Below are positions 13,001-22,488 of a stretch of DNA of 64,000 nucleotides, piece after piece; within the stretch, counting starts at the first letter, position 1, and each line of letters begins with the position of its first letter. A program made the position numbers and the translations under genes. The stretch spans positions 6,572,001 through 6,636,000 of the forward strand of contig NC_056049.1 in NCBI RefSeq assembly GCF_004379255.2, written 5' to 3'. This stretch comes from Salvia splendens. Taxonomy: Eukaryota; Streptophyta; Magnoliopsida; Lamiales; Lamiaceae. Under the pieces are notes generated by a model. That model saw only the letters and a list, made by a program, of their open reading frames with translations. It had not been told where the DNA came from and searched no databases.

Positions 13001-13361
13001 TGATCATCACAGGATTGGCCACCCAAGAAGGATATTTCACCTCGAATAGTACATCCGCTTTTAGTAATTGGCGGACTTCGTCATGGATGACTTGGCTTCT
13101 TTCTGCCGCAAAGAGTCTTTGCTTCTGTTTTACTGGCCGGATTGAAGGATCAATATTTAACCGATGAGTGATTACCTCGGGGGGCACTCCGGTCATGTCC
13201 AACGGAGACCATGCAAAGACATCTTTGTACTCCTTGAGGAGCTGAATGGTCTTTTCCCGGAGTAGAGGCGTTCCTGCGAAGCCGACCTTGACCGTTCTGG
13301 ATGGATCATTTTCGTATAACTGAACGGTCATTGAGTTCGGCTCTGAAGTGACTTCGGTCAT
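10098..13361 (-). CDS. Gypsy Pol polyprotein (RT, RNase H, aRNase H, integrase)
   Basis: 1087 codons from the first in-frame ATG, but in the gag frame and open back to the gag stop, so the real N-terminus may be upstream through read-through. Domains by residue: RT about 105-285 with YVDD at 229-232; a gypsy-type RNase H about 345-485; a second, archaeal-type RNase H about 527-650 with FVDGAS, NNEAEY, HCDSQ and RADTLSK acidic residues; an integrase zinc finger (H741, H748, C779, C782); and a catalytic core with D811, D871 and E907 (a D,D35E spacing). The C-terminus has no chromodomain. All catalytic residues are present and no frame break is visible, so it could encode active enzymes. Confidence 0.92.
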   Translation of the reverse strand: MTEVTSEPNSMTVQLYENDPSRTVKVGFAGTPLLREKTIQLLKEYKDVFAWSPLDMTGVPPEVITHRLNIDPSIRPVKQKQRLFAAERSQVIHDEVRQLLKADVLFEVKYPSWVANPVMIKKKGGGWRMCIDFTDLNKHCPKDCYPLPNIDKKVEALIGFEIFCFLDLYKGYHQVLMDESDAPKTAFITDFGIFAYKKMPFGLKNAGATYQRMVDKLFRHLIGKEVEVYVDDIVVKSKSTSEYEHNLKSTLNVLKKANLKLNPQKCTFLVDSGKFLGCWVSKDGLKANPSKVQVVQNMAMPKSIHDVQRLTGCLAALNRFLSQAAEKQLPFFKVLKKAPKFEWGAEQKKAFDELKSYLAELPILSVPTEAEVIFLYLAASDQTISAVLVREEGLKQFPIYFTSRALRGPETRYQPLEKIALALVNAARRLRPYFYAHKVCVLTDLPLRQVLTKPEASGRIAKWAIELGEHSIEYLPRKAIKGQALADFLTEAKFDQAIPVIAEQKNSAHAELAQPLESEVEPPDCWSGFVDGASNKRGSGAGILLVAPDGHEVTYSLRFLFPTTNNEAEYEALLAGLQLAQSLLVKSLKVHCDSQVIVNHMLGTNEARDERMKKYLDKAQSISRSFSYFRIIRVPRAENSRADTLSKLASDPSSKAEELMHRSIDEAEVHSISSSPNWMTPILQYLDQGQLPEDKREARKITYRALRYELHEGVLFRKSYLQPLLRCVGPEETDYILREVHEGSCGSHIGARALAKKVLRWGYYWPTLVQEAVQLVKTCPKCQIHANIPRMPQTDLSTMQSPWPFMQWGIDIVGPLPQAPRQMKFLIVAVDYFTKWVEAEPLATITSSKALDFVWKNIVCRFGIPHILISDNGTQFTDKTFKNWCQELNIQQRFTSVSHPQANGQTEVTNRILVKGLKARLEQAKGQWVENLPQVLWSYRTTPTTSNGETPYSLVYGTEAVIPVEIGVPSPRTLNFSSEMNDDGLRAELDLAEERRELACIKAAKYKEQVARYYNQRVKKLQFQVGDLVLRNNEVSRAEKLGKLEPTWEGPYRVSEVLGKGSYKLAHMSGEQVPRTWHISNLKKFHL

Positions 13362-13394
13362 CTCGCTTGCCTCTGACTCCGGTTGCTGTGATTG

Positions 13395-15476
13395 CTATGC
13401 TTGATGGTGCCGAACTGATTGCTCGGCACTTTTAAGCGCAATCTGCAGACATTCTTTTGCTCTCTTTTGATCACCTCGGATGACCGCTATCCCACCTTTA
13501 GTGGGGATCTTGATGGTGAGGTGATAAGTAGAGCAAACGGCCCGAACTGTGTTGAGCCAGTCTCTCCCCAGGATGATGTTGTACGGGGACCGAGCTTTCA
13601 CCACAAAGAACTCGATCATCGTATTGGAGCTTGTAGGCGCTTTTCCCACCGTGATCGGAAGGCTGATAATACCTTCTGGGCGGGTGTCCTCCTGGGCGAA
13701 ACTTTTCAGAGGAAGTGGAGCCGGATTGAGCCGAGCTGGATCCACTTCCATTTTATCGAAACATTCTTTAAAAAGAATGCTGACTGACGCTCCTGTATCC
13801 ACAAATACTCTGTGGATCAGTTTGTTTGCCACTCCGGCTTGAATGACAATAGCGTCTTGGTGAGGAGAGATGGCTGGGACGGGATCGGCGTCTGAAAATG
13901 TAATCATTTCGTCTTTCTTCAGCCTTTTATGTGTTGGCTCCTCTTGATTGGAACCTCTGCGTTCTGCTTTTAGGGACGACTTGGTCTTCCCGGCAGGGAG
14001 AGCATCAATAGTCAGGATTACTCCATCATATTGCGGCTCGTCGTCGTCTTCGGGATCCTCATGCCTTTTCGGATCCTGAGGATTGCAGTTCGCACCTCTC
14101 TGCTTTTTGTTCTTTTTCGGCTGCTTGCTTTGGTATTTTTTTAACGTTCCTGTTTTCACAAGAACATCAATACCTGCAGCCAAATCTCGGCACTCCTCGG
14201 TATCGTGACCGTGGGTGTGATGGAAGGAGCAATATTGATCCTGAGGTCGCCGCGCGGCTGATTTCGTCATCCGCTTTGGTCTTTCGAACATATCGGAATG
14301 TAGTTCGAAAATTTCCGCTCTTGACTTGTTCAGTGGTACGAACTGAGCGGGCGGCTTCTCGGGATTGAGACGGGGTCCCAATCTGTCTTGCACCGGAGCC
14401 CTTTGAATTCTTTCAAATGAAGTCCGGCGAGGATGCCCGCGATCGCTATGATCGGGCTTCCTTCTGTCTTCTCGGGACGATGAGCTGTCTAACGACCGTT
14501 TGAGACGGTCTGCCTCATCGGCCCGGGAGTACTGGTCCGCAATGTCCCACATTTCCTGAGCTGTCTGCGGACCGCACTCAACGAGCTTCCTGTAGAGAGC
14601 TCCGGGCAGGATTCCATTTTGGAATGCCGAGATGACAAGCAGATCGTTGAGATCGTCTACTTGCAGGCATTCCTTGTGGAATCTTGTCATGAAGTCGCTG
14701 ATTTTTTCGTCGCGACCTTGACGAATGGAAAGCAGCTGAGCCGAAGTGATCCGGGCTTCTGCTTTCTGAAAGAACCTCCTGTGGAAAGCATCCATTAGAT
14801 CTCGGTAGGATCTAATGCTGCCTTGAGGAAGGCTGTCGAACCATCTTCTGGCGTTCCCGACGAGCAGCTCGGGAAACAGCTTGCACATGTGGACCTCATT
14901 GAGACCCTGGTTCGCCATATTATATTGATAGCGTCCCAAGAAATCATGAGGATCCTCTAGCCCGTCATAAGTCATTGACGGTGTCCGGTAGTTCCGCGGC
15001 AAAGGAGTTCGGGTGATGTCGTCCGAGAACGGAGTCTTTAATGCTCCGTACATGGCGAACCCGACATCTCTTCGGTACGGAGGAGATGGAGTTCTCCTGT
15101 GGTTCCGGTACCGAGGAGGAACAGGAACATGTCGGGGTTGAGGATTCTTTCTCCTGGAAGACACGTCACTACTGCGGTAGTGACTTTCATGTCTGGATGA
15201 GGAGGGAGAATCCGTCGTTGTCTTCTCCGGCTGTTGGCTCTTCTGCAGGAAGGTTAAGAACTCCTCCTGCTTCTCGGCCAAGAACAGCTTGACAGCTTCG
15301 TTTAAATCGGGCTGCTGGGAAGACTCAGCGCGATGACTCCTGGAGTGGCTTGTTCCTCCTTCGTGAGAACCGGAGGTAGATGTCTCCCGAGGCCGTTTTT
15401 CAGACCTGCGAGCTGGACTAGCTTCCTCACGGTTATCACGAACGGTATTATGGGTGTTATGTGATCTGGTATGCAT
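13395..15476 (-). CDS. Gypsy Gag-protease polyprotein
   Basis: Open frame of about 690 codons encoding Gag and the aspartic protease. The frame is open up to 15506, but I prefer the ATG at 15476 (MHTRSHNTHN) because the ten codons before it cover a poly-T/leader tract. Order: a disordered Arg/Ser-rich N-terminus; a retrotransposon-gag capsid domain (around ARRWFDSLPQGSI); a basic linker; a Cys/His cluster (CSFHHTHGHDTEEC) in place of a classic CCHC knuckle; and a retropepsin-like domain with the DTGAS active site at about residue 560. It ends in a single TAG (13397-13395). The same frame stays open through 11 codons into pol, so pol is probably made by read-through. Confidence 0.9.
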   Translation of the reverse strand: MHTRSHNTHNTVRDNREEASPARRSEKRPRETSTSGSHEGGTSHSRSHRAESSQQPDLNEAVKLFLAEKQEEFLTFLQKSQQPEKTTTDSPSSSRHESHYRSSDVSSRRKNPQPRHVPVPPRYRNHRRTPSPPYRRDVGFAMYGALKTPFSDDITRTPLPRNYRTPSMTYDGLEDPHDFLGRYQYNMANQGLNEVHMCKLFPELLVGNARRWFDSLPQGSIRSYRDLMDAFHRRFFQKAEARITSAQLLSIRQGRDEKISDFMTRFHKECLQVDDLNDLLVISAFQNGILPGALYRKLVECGPQTAQEMWDIADQYSRADEADRLKRSLDSSSSREDRRKPDHSDRGHPRRTSFERIQRAPVQDRLGPRLNPEKPPAQFVPLNKSRAEIFELHSDMFERPKRMTKSAARRPQDQYCSFHHTHGHDTEECRDLAAGIDVLVKTGTLKKYQSKQPKKNKKQRGANCNPQDPKRHEDPEDDDEPQYDGVILTIDALPAGKTKSSLKAERRGSNQEEPTHKRLKKDEMITFSDADPVPAISPHQDAIVIQAGVANKLIHRVFVDTGASVSILFKECFDKMEVDPARLNPAPLPLKSFAQEDTRPEGIISLPITVGKAPTSSNTMIEFFVVKARSPYNIILGRDWLNTVRAVCSTYHLTIKIPTKGGIAVIRGDQKRAKECLQIALKSAEQSVRHHQA

Positions 15477-15540
15477 TTTTTTTTTTTGGGGTGGAAAAAG
15501 GATCAAAAATTCGCTTTATCACAAATTTGGTTCTCTGTTT

Positions 15541-15556
15541 CCCACAGACGGCGCCA
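15541..15556 (-). other. Primer-binding site of the gypsy element
   Basis: Directly next to the 5' LTR the minus strand reads TGGCGCCGTCTGTGGG, a common plant gypsy PBS type beginning TGGCGCC. I did not assign the exact priming tRNA. Confidence 0.75.
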
Positions 15557-15557
15557 G

Positions 15558-16232
15558 TGATGAATCGGCGAATTTTTGATGGTGATGAATGCTTGTAAAA
15601 ATAAATGAAGATCAACACAGAGATTTACGTGGTTCGATTTACTGAGGTAAATCTACATCCACGGGAAGAAAAGTGGGCAGAGTTGTATTGCTTGATCTGT
15701 TTTCTACAGCTAACAATACAGACTTGCTATTTGCTATTTTCTCTTTAGAGAGCTTAACAGAAGTTTTTCCAGCAGAAGTATCTATCTGACCTAGGTTCTA
15801 TTTATACATTGAACCTAGATCGTGGCATGCAGCATTTATTAGGTAGTGGATGTCGTGGAGGTCGTGGCGACCTTGCATGGGTCCACTATCCTGCATGAGT
15901 TAATGACTGCTTGACACCACTAAATAGATAATCGGTGTAGCGGAGGTGGAAATCTTGCATGAGTCCACTATTTCCTAGTTCGGTCGAATACTGAGACCGG
16001 ACTGCTGAATTATTGCCGAGCAGCTTTTGCCGATCTGAGAGTAGAGCTTGATGCCGACCAGAGCAGAGTTTGATTGGTTGGCTTTTACCGAGCTGTAGGC
16101 TGGGGCCGAACTCTGTGGTTGTGCCGAACTGAACTCTTGAGTCATGCCGGACTGATACTCTTTAGCCATGCCGAACTGATACTCTTTCTTGGGCTTTACT
16201 GCTGTTGGGCTTGTTTAGTACGTACTCCATCA
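15558..16232 (-). repeat. 5' LTR of the gypsy element
   Basis: 675 bp with TG...CA ends, followed by TCAGA. It should contain the minus-strand promoter. A TATTTATA-like stretch near 15800 (TTCTATTTATACATTG on the plus strand, TATAAATAG on the minus) is a plausible TATA box for the transcript start. Confidence 0.9.
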
Positions 16233-16528
16233 TCAGATGACTCAATAATCACTCAACTTGCATAATTTGTCATCGCAACATGTAGTATTTGGAAAACGCT
16301 TATAATCAAACAATCTTCTTATTGCGTCGCAACCAATTAGTACATTTTAATACGTTTACAATTCTTCAATCCCTTTCCTAACTTTAGATAATCCCATTCC
16401 CAGCTTAACTAAAAAAATTAATATTACTAGACCTAGTAATAAGTTTCTCTTTGCTTAAACTTGAAAGAGCACAAAAAAAAAAGATATATCTATATAATAT
16501 TTTCTCATTTTCCTTGATAAAAAATCCC

Positions 16529-17053
16529 TCATCTAACAAAAGCAGGTTCTTCAGCAATGGTCTCCAGCAACGGCTTCTTCGATCTGCAGAAAGACACCCT
16601 CTGCTTGAACTCCGCCACCGAGAAATCATCAACATCGTCGAAATTGAGCTTCGGCTCAGCCGATTTCTCAGCGACGCTCTTCACAATCTGCACATCGCCG
16701 CCGCCGCACGGCAGGATCCTGACGCTCCCCCTTGACATTCGCTTGGCGGAGGAGTTCGCCGCCAGGAACAGAGCCGCCATGTCCGCCGCCGCGTTAACCT
16801 TACTCATCAGAAAAAACACGTACACATTCCCCATCTCCAGATCCTCATCCGCATTCAGCGCGTTGAATCTCCTCCCGATCTAGAGAGATTTAGTGTTCAC
16901 GACGAAGGAATTCGGCACCTCCAGCATGAGCTCCGCCGCCTTCGTCGGCTCGTGGAGCGGCCGCAGCTCGCCGGAGGGGAAAATGACCTTTGTAGCCCTG
17001 CTCGAACCTTTCCCGATGGGCCCCGAAAGAGTGCATGAGACGTAATTTCCCAT
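16529..17053 (-). pseudogene. DUF4228/PADRE family gene with in-frame TAG
   Basis: A single-exon gene of 174 codons. It starts MGNYVSCTLSGPIGKG at 17053 and shows the family signature: a myristoylation-like N-terminus (MGN), a VIFPSGELRPLHEPTKAAELML block, and after the stop IGRRFNALNADEDLEMGNVYVFF and ADMAALFLAAN. PADRE proteins are small plant proteins induced by pathogens and abiotic stress, of unknown biochemistry. Codon 58 (16882-16880) is TAG where the family has a residue (usually Gln) between SL and IGRRF. One C-to-T change of CAG would explain it, and the rest of the frame is intact to the TGA at 16529. It is either a recent null allele or a base error. A short peptide of 57 residues would be made from this copy. 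A TATA box upstream shows a complete promoter. Confidence 0.8.
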
Positions 17054-17158
17054 TTCTGTAGGGATAAAATGGGTATTTTGCTTCAAAGCTGTAGTTTGCT
17101 GTGTTGTTGGAGTGAGAAAAGCGTGTGAGGATTTGATGATGTTGAAAAATAAGAGGTG

Positions 17159-17167
17159 TATATATAG
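17159..17167 (-). promoter_or_regulatory. TATA box of the DUF4228 gene
   Basis: The minus strand reads CTATATATA about 105 bp upstream of the start codon. This predicts a transcript start near 17130 and a leader of about 75 nt. Confidence 0.55.
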
Positions 17168-19683
17168 GGTTCGGGAAAAAGTCAATTTCAAATTATCTAA
17201 ATAAAATATTCATTTGACAGTTGTATTGAAGTGTCAAAATTCAACAAATTAATGGAAATGTGATCAGAATAATTTGGTGAATTTTGGAATGTGCAGGGAG
17301 TGGGGTTGGGGATAAATTAGCTTGGTTTAGTTTGGATTTCAAAATTTTATTAGTACTATAATATTTTGTGATTTGTTTTATTGGTGCTTTGGTCAGTTGT
17401 AGTAATTCAATTTTTTATGTGATGACAGATAAAGCATAAAATTTAAAAACTTAGTATTCTTTGTCCATGTTCAAGTAACTATGTTGTTTGAATCAATTTG
17501 AATTTAAAAACTTACTGTTAAAAAACAGTAGAGAGTTACTATAAATGTGCACACATTATAATTAATATGCGTGTCTTGAATTGGCCTTGAAATCTTTTTA
17601 TATTTAGATTGAGATAAATTGGAGTGATTTAACTGTTCCAGTCATCATTTTTTTAAAAATGACAATTCGATATATTCTTGATCCGTTATTATATAAATTT
17701 AGGTAAAATGCGTGACATATTAATGTTGTAGCACAGCAGAAGCTAATGCTTAAAATGAATAAATAAAAGAAAGTTAGGAGATTGAATTTAATTAGCATAC
17801 GAGTTGCAGAAGCGGAAATTTGTTGGTAAAGCGCACATTCCAGTTGGTTATAACTCAATTTAATTAATTTTTATATACTATTGTTTTTGCTTAGACAATA
17901 ATTTAGGCTTCTGGTACTTACATGCGCGTGGGTCCCCGTCTCCGCCAGAGTTCCATTATAGCTAAGTGTGTCTTTAACAAATTAACAACAATTAAGTGAT
18001 TAACATAATAATATTAAGTATTAGTATTTGGTGAGGGTTTAGACGTTTGGTACCAAATACTATGATACGTTACAAAACTAATTCAGATATCTTTGGTGAG
18101 GGTTTAGACGTTTGATTAACATGAGTATTAAGTAGTAGTATTTTTTTCCATTATAAATAGAATTTGGAAAGGGTAGTGATAAATTTAGATTACATATTCA
18201 TCATATGGATAATTATGTCAATTTATATGATATTCGAAAATCATTGGATTAGTTCATTGTAAGGTTTTTACTTTACATGAGTAACCATTCACGGACCACG
18301 GTAATTCAGGGATGAATTAATAATAATTATCAATTCCAATTTCAAAAAGAAAAAATGCTTAATCTTTCCTTTAGTGAAAAATATTTAAATATATAATCTC
18401 ACTATTATTGATTATTTATTCCCCATCATATATCTTTTCAAAAATTCATCGGAAAAATGGAAATAATTTAAGAAAAAATATAAACAAAGCAAAAAAAAAA
18501 GAGTCAAAATACTATAAAATCATAGTATATATATACTTACTATAGTAGTATATTATATTATACGCGATTATATTCTCTTTGACCGCCATTATAATTTTTA
18601 CTTCGCCATTTTGGACTTCTAATGTACCATTAAATTTCTCATTTCACCTTAACAATATTTAATAAATTGATCTAACACTCCAATAATTTATTTCATTCAT
18701 ATATAATTATTTTAAAACATAAAATTGATAATTTCTCATTTCACCTTTACAATATTTAATAAATAGATCTCAAAATTCAATAACTTATTTTATTCATATA
18801 TTTAAAATATAAATTGATACTTGTTTCACTTTATTTTTTTTATACTCTTAAAACTCTGCCGCAAAATAACAAAAGGTGTATTGATAGATGAAGGAAGTAT
18901 ATGGACTATTATTATGACTTCAATTTAAATTAACTCTTAATTTACAAGTTATGATATGTTATCCATTTCTATAATTTATAGAAACGGTTACGAAATGTGT
19001 TTGTATTATTATGACAAATCTAAAGAAGAAAAGGAAAAAAAACATTTCACCCAAAAATAAGGCATGATTCTTTATCTGATAATTTGATGCAAATCTTCAA
19101 TGAATCATGATAGTGGTAGTCTTTGAATAAAACCAATAATATATTTACTAAAAAGGAGGGGAGATTCAGCCATGAAATTGTATAAAAGCGAATAAGCGAT
19201 CATATGTCCGATTTAAAATTATGTAAATTTATATTCTCTCATTTGGAAATCTATTTATTGATCAGTAGTGGATTTTAATCATTCAGGTTTCCGTTCACGT
19301 GAAATGTAGTATTTCCCTATCTCATAATAGAAGTCACATTTGGTGTGTACACGAATTTTATGAGTAAAGAATAGTGGGTTGCAAAATAAGACATGCCAAA
19401 TTCATTGCATTTGTTTTGTCCCATGTTAAAAGTTTGCTCTTACATAAACTTAAAAGAGTGATCGGAAATAATGATTTGTTGGAACTTATTCAACTTAGGG
19501 TACGTGGAACATTTTCGTGAATTTATAATTATAATAAAGTTTGATTGAGAGGACTAACGTGCATGTAACAAAAATAAGGTATATTAATTAAGTTAAAACT
19601 TTAACTTATCAAGGATTATCAATTATCAATTGAAAATTTAAAAATGATTATCCTTTCCACCCCACCCCCAAAATTATTAAAAA
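17168..19683. other. Intergenic, AT-rich, no gene seen
   Basis: About 2.5 kb with no protein-like frame. A short direct repeat, TTTGGTGAGGGTTTAGACG, occurs near 18030 and again near 18090, with shared flanking ATTAAGTA. Around 18600-18830 two related AT-rich blocks (ATTTCTCATTTCACCTT.ACAATATTTAATAAAT) form another imperfect duplication. Confidence 0.5.
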
Positions 19684-19688
19684 GTAAT

Positions 19689-22483
19689 TGTCACGACCGC
19701 CCATACTAGGGGTGTTACAAACGAGGCGATCGTGACCAAGGGACAAACATTTAAGAATAGCATTTAAGGATAACAGTTCATAAGAAAGACCCAATTAGCT
19801 AAAAGGAATAGTATTTTAGTTCAAAAAAATATATAGCAGCGGAAATAAGGTTTCAAAGAGAGTCAAGGATGACGCCTATGTATGAAGACACAACGCATCC
19901 ATATTCCCTATGCCGACTCAACATCCACAGCAACATCCCGCTCAACCTGCACATAGGGAAAACACATGCAGGGCTGAGTACTTGTTGTACTCAATGGGCT
20001 CATGCCGAAAACATTTTAATAAAAACAGTTATGTCATCCATACCAGTGATCTCGAGTTTTATGTGTAGTTAAGAAATATCACGAGAACACAAAAACATTT
20101 CAAAGTCTGGCCAGACAATCAATCTCCCCACTTTCTCATCAATCATTCAATCACATTCTCTTTCCATAGTGCGACGAAAGTGTGGCCACACTATTCGCAC
20201 ACGAGACCGGCAGACTAGCAAGGACAGCTCACGATCCCACTTGTGTACACAGCCTGATAGGGTTTGCGGCCCTACTCAGACCCGAATTCGTTTCATTCAT
20301 TCATTACAGCCATATAGCCTAACGGAGCAAGCTCGGACGAACTAGGCATCAGGCAACAATCTCATAAACAAAACATCATGGCATGACATAACACTTTAAA
20401 CCACCCTTATTTCTCTATAATCATACTTTTGAAAGCGTAAAAGAGTTTAGTAAAAGAAAGCCCACCTTTGCTTAAACCATTCAATATCCATTTAAGGCAA
20501 CCCTCGTTCCTCGAACTCACGTATACTCAATCAACCTTGCCAACGACAACACAAATCAGCCTTTCGTAAACTTATATTATCATGCATGTCCTATTGTTCC
20601 CTTTTTTTATCGTTCTCTTACCCATCCCAACTTTCACCAACACAAGAAAGACATGTCATAATACTTTTCTCAAATCACACATGCATCACGTCATAGGATA
20701 CATTCCTAAAACATACATGCATCGTATAATTCACTCAACTTGGCAACAAGTGATATTTCCACATAACAACGAATATGGCAGAACTGCGCGGTTAGTTTGT
20801 AAAAATCACCAAAAATCCATCCGTCCTCATATGATGCTAAACTTTTGTCACAACACAGTAGACACATTCAAGTTCACCCAGTTAAAATTTCACACCGAAA
20901 TCTTATCATTTGGTCAGTCAAAACATTTATGCAACTCTATGATCGGAACATAAAAATTCTGGCAGCACTGCGCAGTTCATTTAAAAAATTCGCCAAACAT
21001 TCATCCGATGTCTAATAAGGCTGAAATTTTTACAAGACTCAGAAGACACTTCAAATTTTCATCTAGTTCAAGAATCACATCAAACGGATGTCATTTGGTT
21101 GGTCAAACAGAATACAAAACTTTCTGGCCGACAGAATTGCGCAGTCGACTTCAAAAATTTATTAAAAATTCATCTTTCATCGAAAGGGGCTGAAATACAC
21201 TCACAACACAGAAAACCCCTTGAAGTTTACTCAGTCACAAATTCGCACCAAAATAAGATCGTTTGATCAGTCAAATACATGTCGGAATCCACTGTCCGAA
21301 CACCACAGTTTTGAGAATTCACAATTTCGAGATCTGGGTTTCTTCCTCATTCATCCAAACACAATTTTTTCATGCTTCCAACACACAATCATGCTTTAAA
21401 AGGTTCTCACAATCATGTTCTCATATATATATATTCACACATCATTCACCAATGATTCATTCAAACTTCACACATATTCATTCAAAATCGCATATTCACA
21501 ATTGTTCTCATACAAACACAAATTCCTACCGATTACTTATGCTATCTAAGATTCCTACACTCACTATATGCATGAAGGAATCAAGAACAAGGTTTTCAAT
21601 GGTGAAGACGAGGAAAAGATTTTAGTTATACCTTCTCGAATCAAAAATCAAATGGTAGAAGCAAGGATTGATGCAATTCGTCGGGAACTCTTGAAAATCC
21701 AACTCCAATGGATGCAAGAACAAGGATGGAAGAAATTTTTTGGAGAGGATGAAGAGAGGGAGAGGATGGAAGTTATATATATATAGACAAAAGAGATAGT
21801 AAAAAAATGGAAATGAAAATTATTTTTCACAAAAGACAAAAATTCACGTCTTTTCGTTTCGATACGACAACTAATTAATGCGGCCGTTGTTAGGAAAACG
21901 TGCTTGATGTGATGCGGTTCTTATCCACTTTTCGTCTTGATTTGATGTCGAAAGTGTATTTGATACGTGATCTATTCTTTCGTGTAGGTATAGGGAGTGC
22001 AAAAAGTGGTGATCGAGCAAGACCCGGAGGACGGAAGACGGCTGTCCCGGGCTGCCCGGCACTTGGCACGGCTGTCCGGCGCGAGTCCGTCCCGGCACGA
22101 CTCTTGTGATGTCCGAAATCGTGTTCGTATTCTATTCTAGTATCGAACTCGTTGTAAAAACGCTTTTGGACTTTTATGTGTAAAAAGAACCTCACAAACT
22201 AGCTATTAGTTCTTCAATGCTAAAAGAACTACATGATACTTACTTTAAACATAACACTAGATCACAACGCGAGGTAAAAGAGATTAGATACGAAAAACAA
22301 CACTAAAGAGTCGATCTTCCCCACATTAAATATAAATAGCACTTTATTCCAATTCCCCCATGACGATTTATTCCACGTAATCAAACTCAATCACGTAGCA
22401 AATAAATTTAAAACTCATAAATGAAATTTCCAAAAGACATATATTAAATAAATGTCACAATTTTTTTTTTTTGGGATGTTACA
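19689..22483 (+). mobile_element. Solo LTR, long chromovirus-like family (copy 1)
   Basis: A 2.8-kb unit beginning TGTCACGACCGCCC and ending GGGATGTTACA, flanked by a perfect 5-bp duplication GTAAT (19684-19688 and 22484-22488). No internal coding region and no second LTR are present, so it is a solo LTR left by recombination. TGTCACG...GTTACA ends and LTRs of 2.5-4 kb are usual for the Tekay/Del chromovirus group; that assignment is inferred, not shown. It shares most of its length with 57650-61074. A GC-rich segment at about 22010-22110 is not obvious in copy 2. Confidence 0.8.
19690..19736. repeat. Inverted repeat at the LTR start (copy 1)
   Basis: Arms GTCACGACCGCC (19690-19701) and GGCGATCGTGAC (19725-19736) pair at 11 of 12 positions. 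The same structure stands at the start of copy 2. Confidence 0.75.
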
Positions 22484-22488
22484 GTAAT

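Larger units (their letters stand above)
8600..16232 (-). mobile_element. Complete Ty3/gypsy LTR retrotransposon, Tat-type
   Basis: A 7.6-kb element with 675-bp LTRs, flanked by a 5-bp target duplication TCAGA (8595-8599 and 16233-16237). Both LTRs begin TGATGAATCGG and end CTCCATCA on the plus strand. Coding is on the minus strand: the primer-binding site adjoins the right LTR, gag-pro and pol follow, and a G-rich polypurine tract adjoins the left LTR. The domain order PR-RT-RNaseH-extra (archaeal-type) RNaseH-INT without a chromodomain points to the Tat/Retand lineage. The LTRs look identical by eye and both main frames are open, so the insertion is recent and the element may be active. It lies in an intergenic region. 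Confidence 0.93.

Noticed and set aside
22010..22110. GC-rich stretch as a CpG-rich host promoter or exon
   Set aside because: It lies inside the solo LTR and no gene starts from it.
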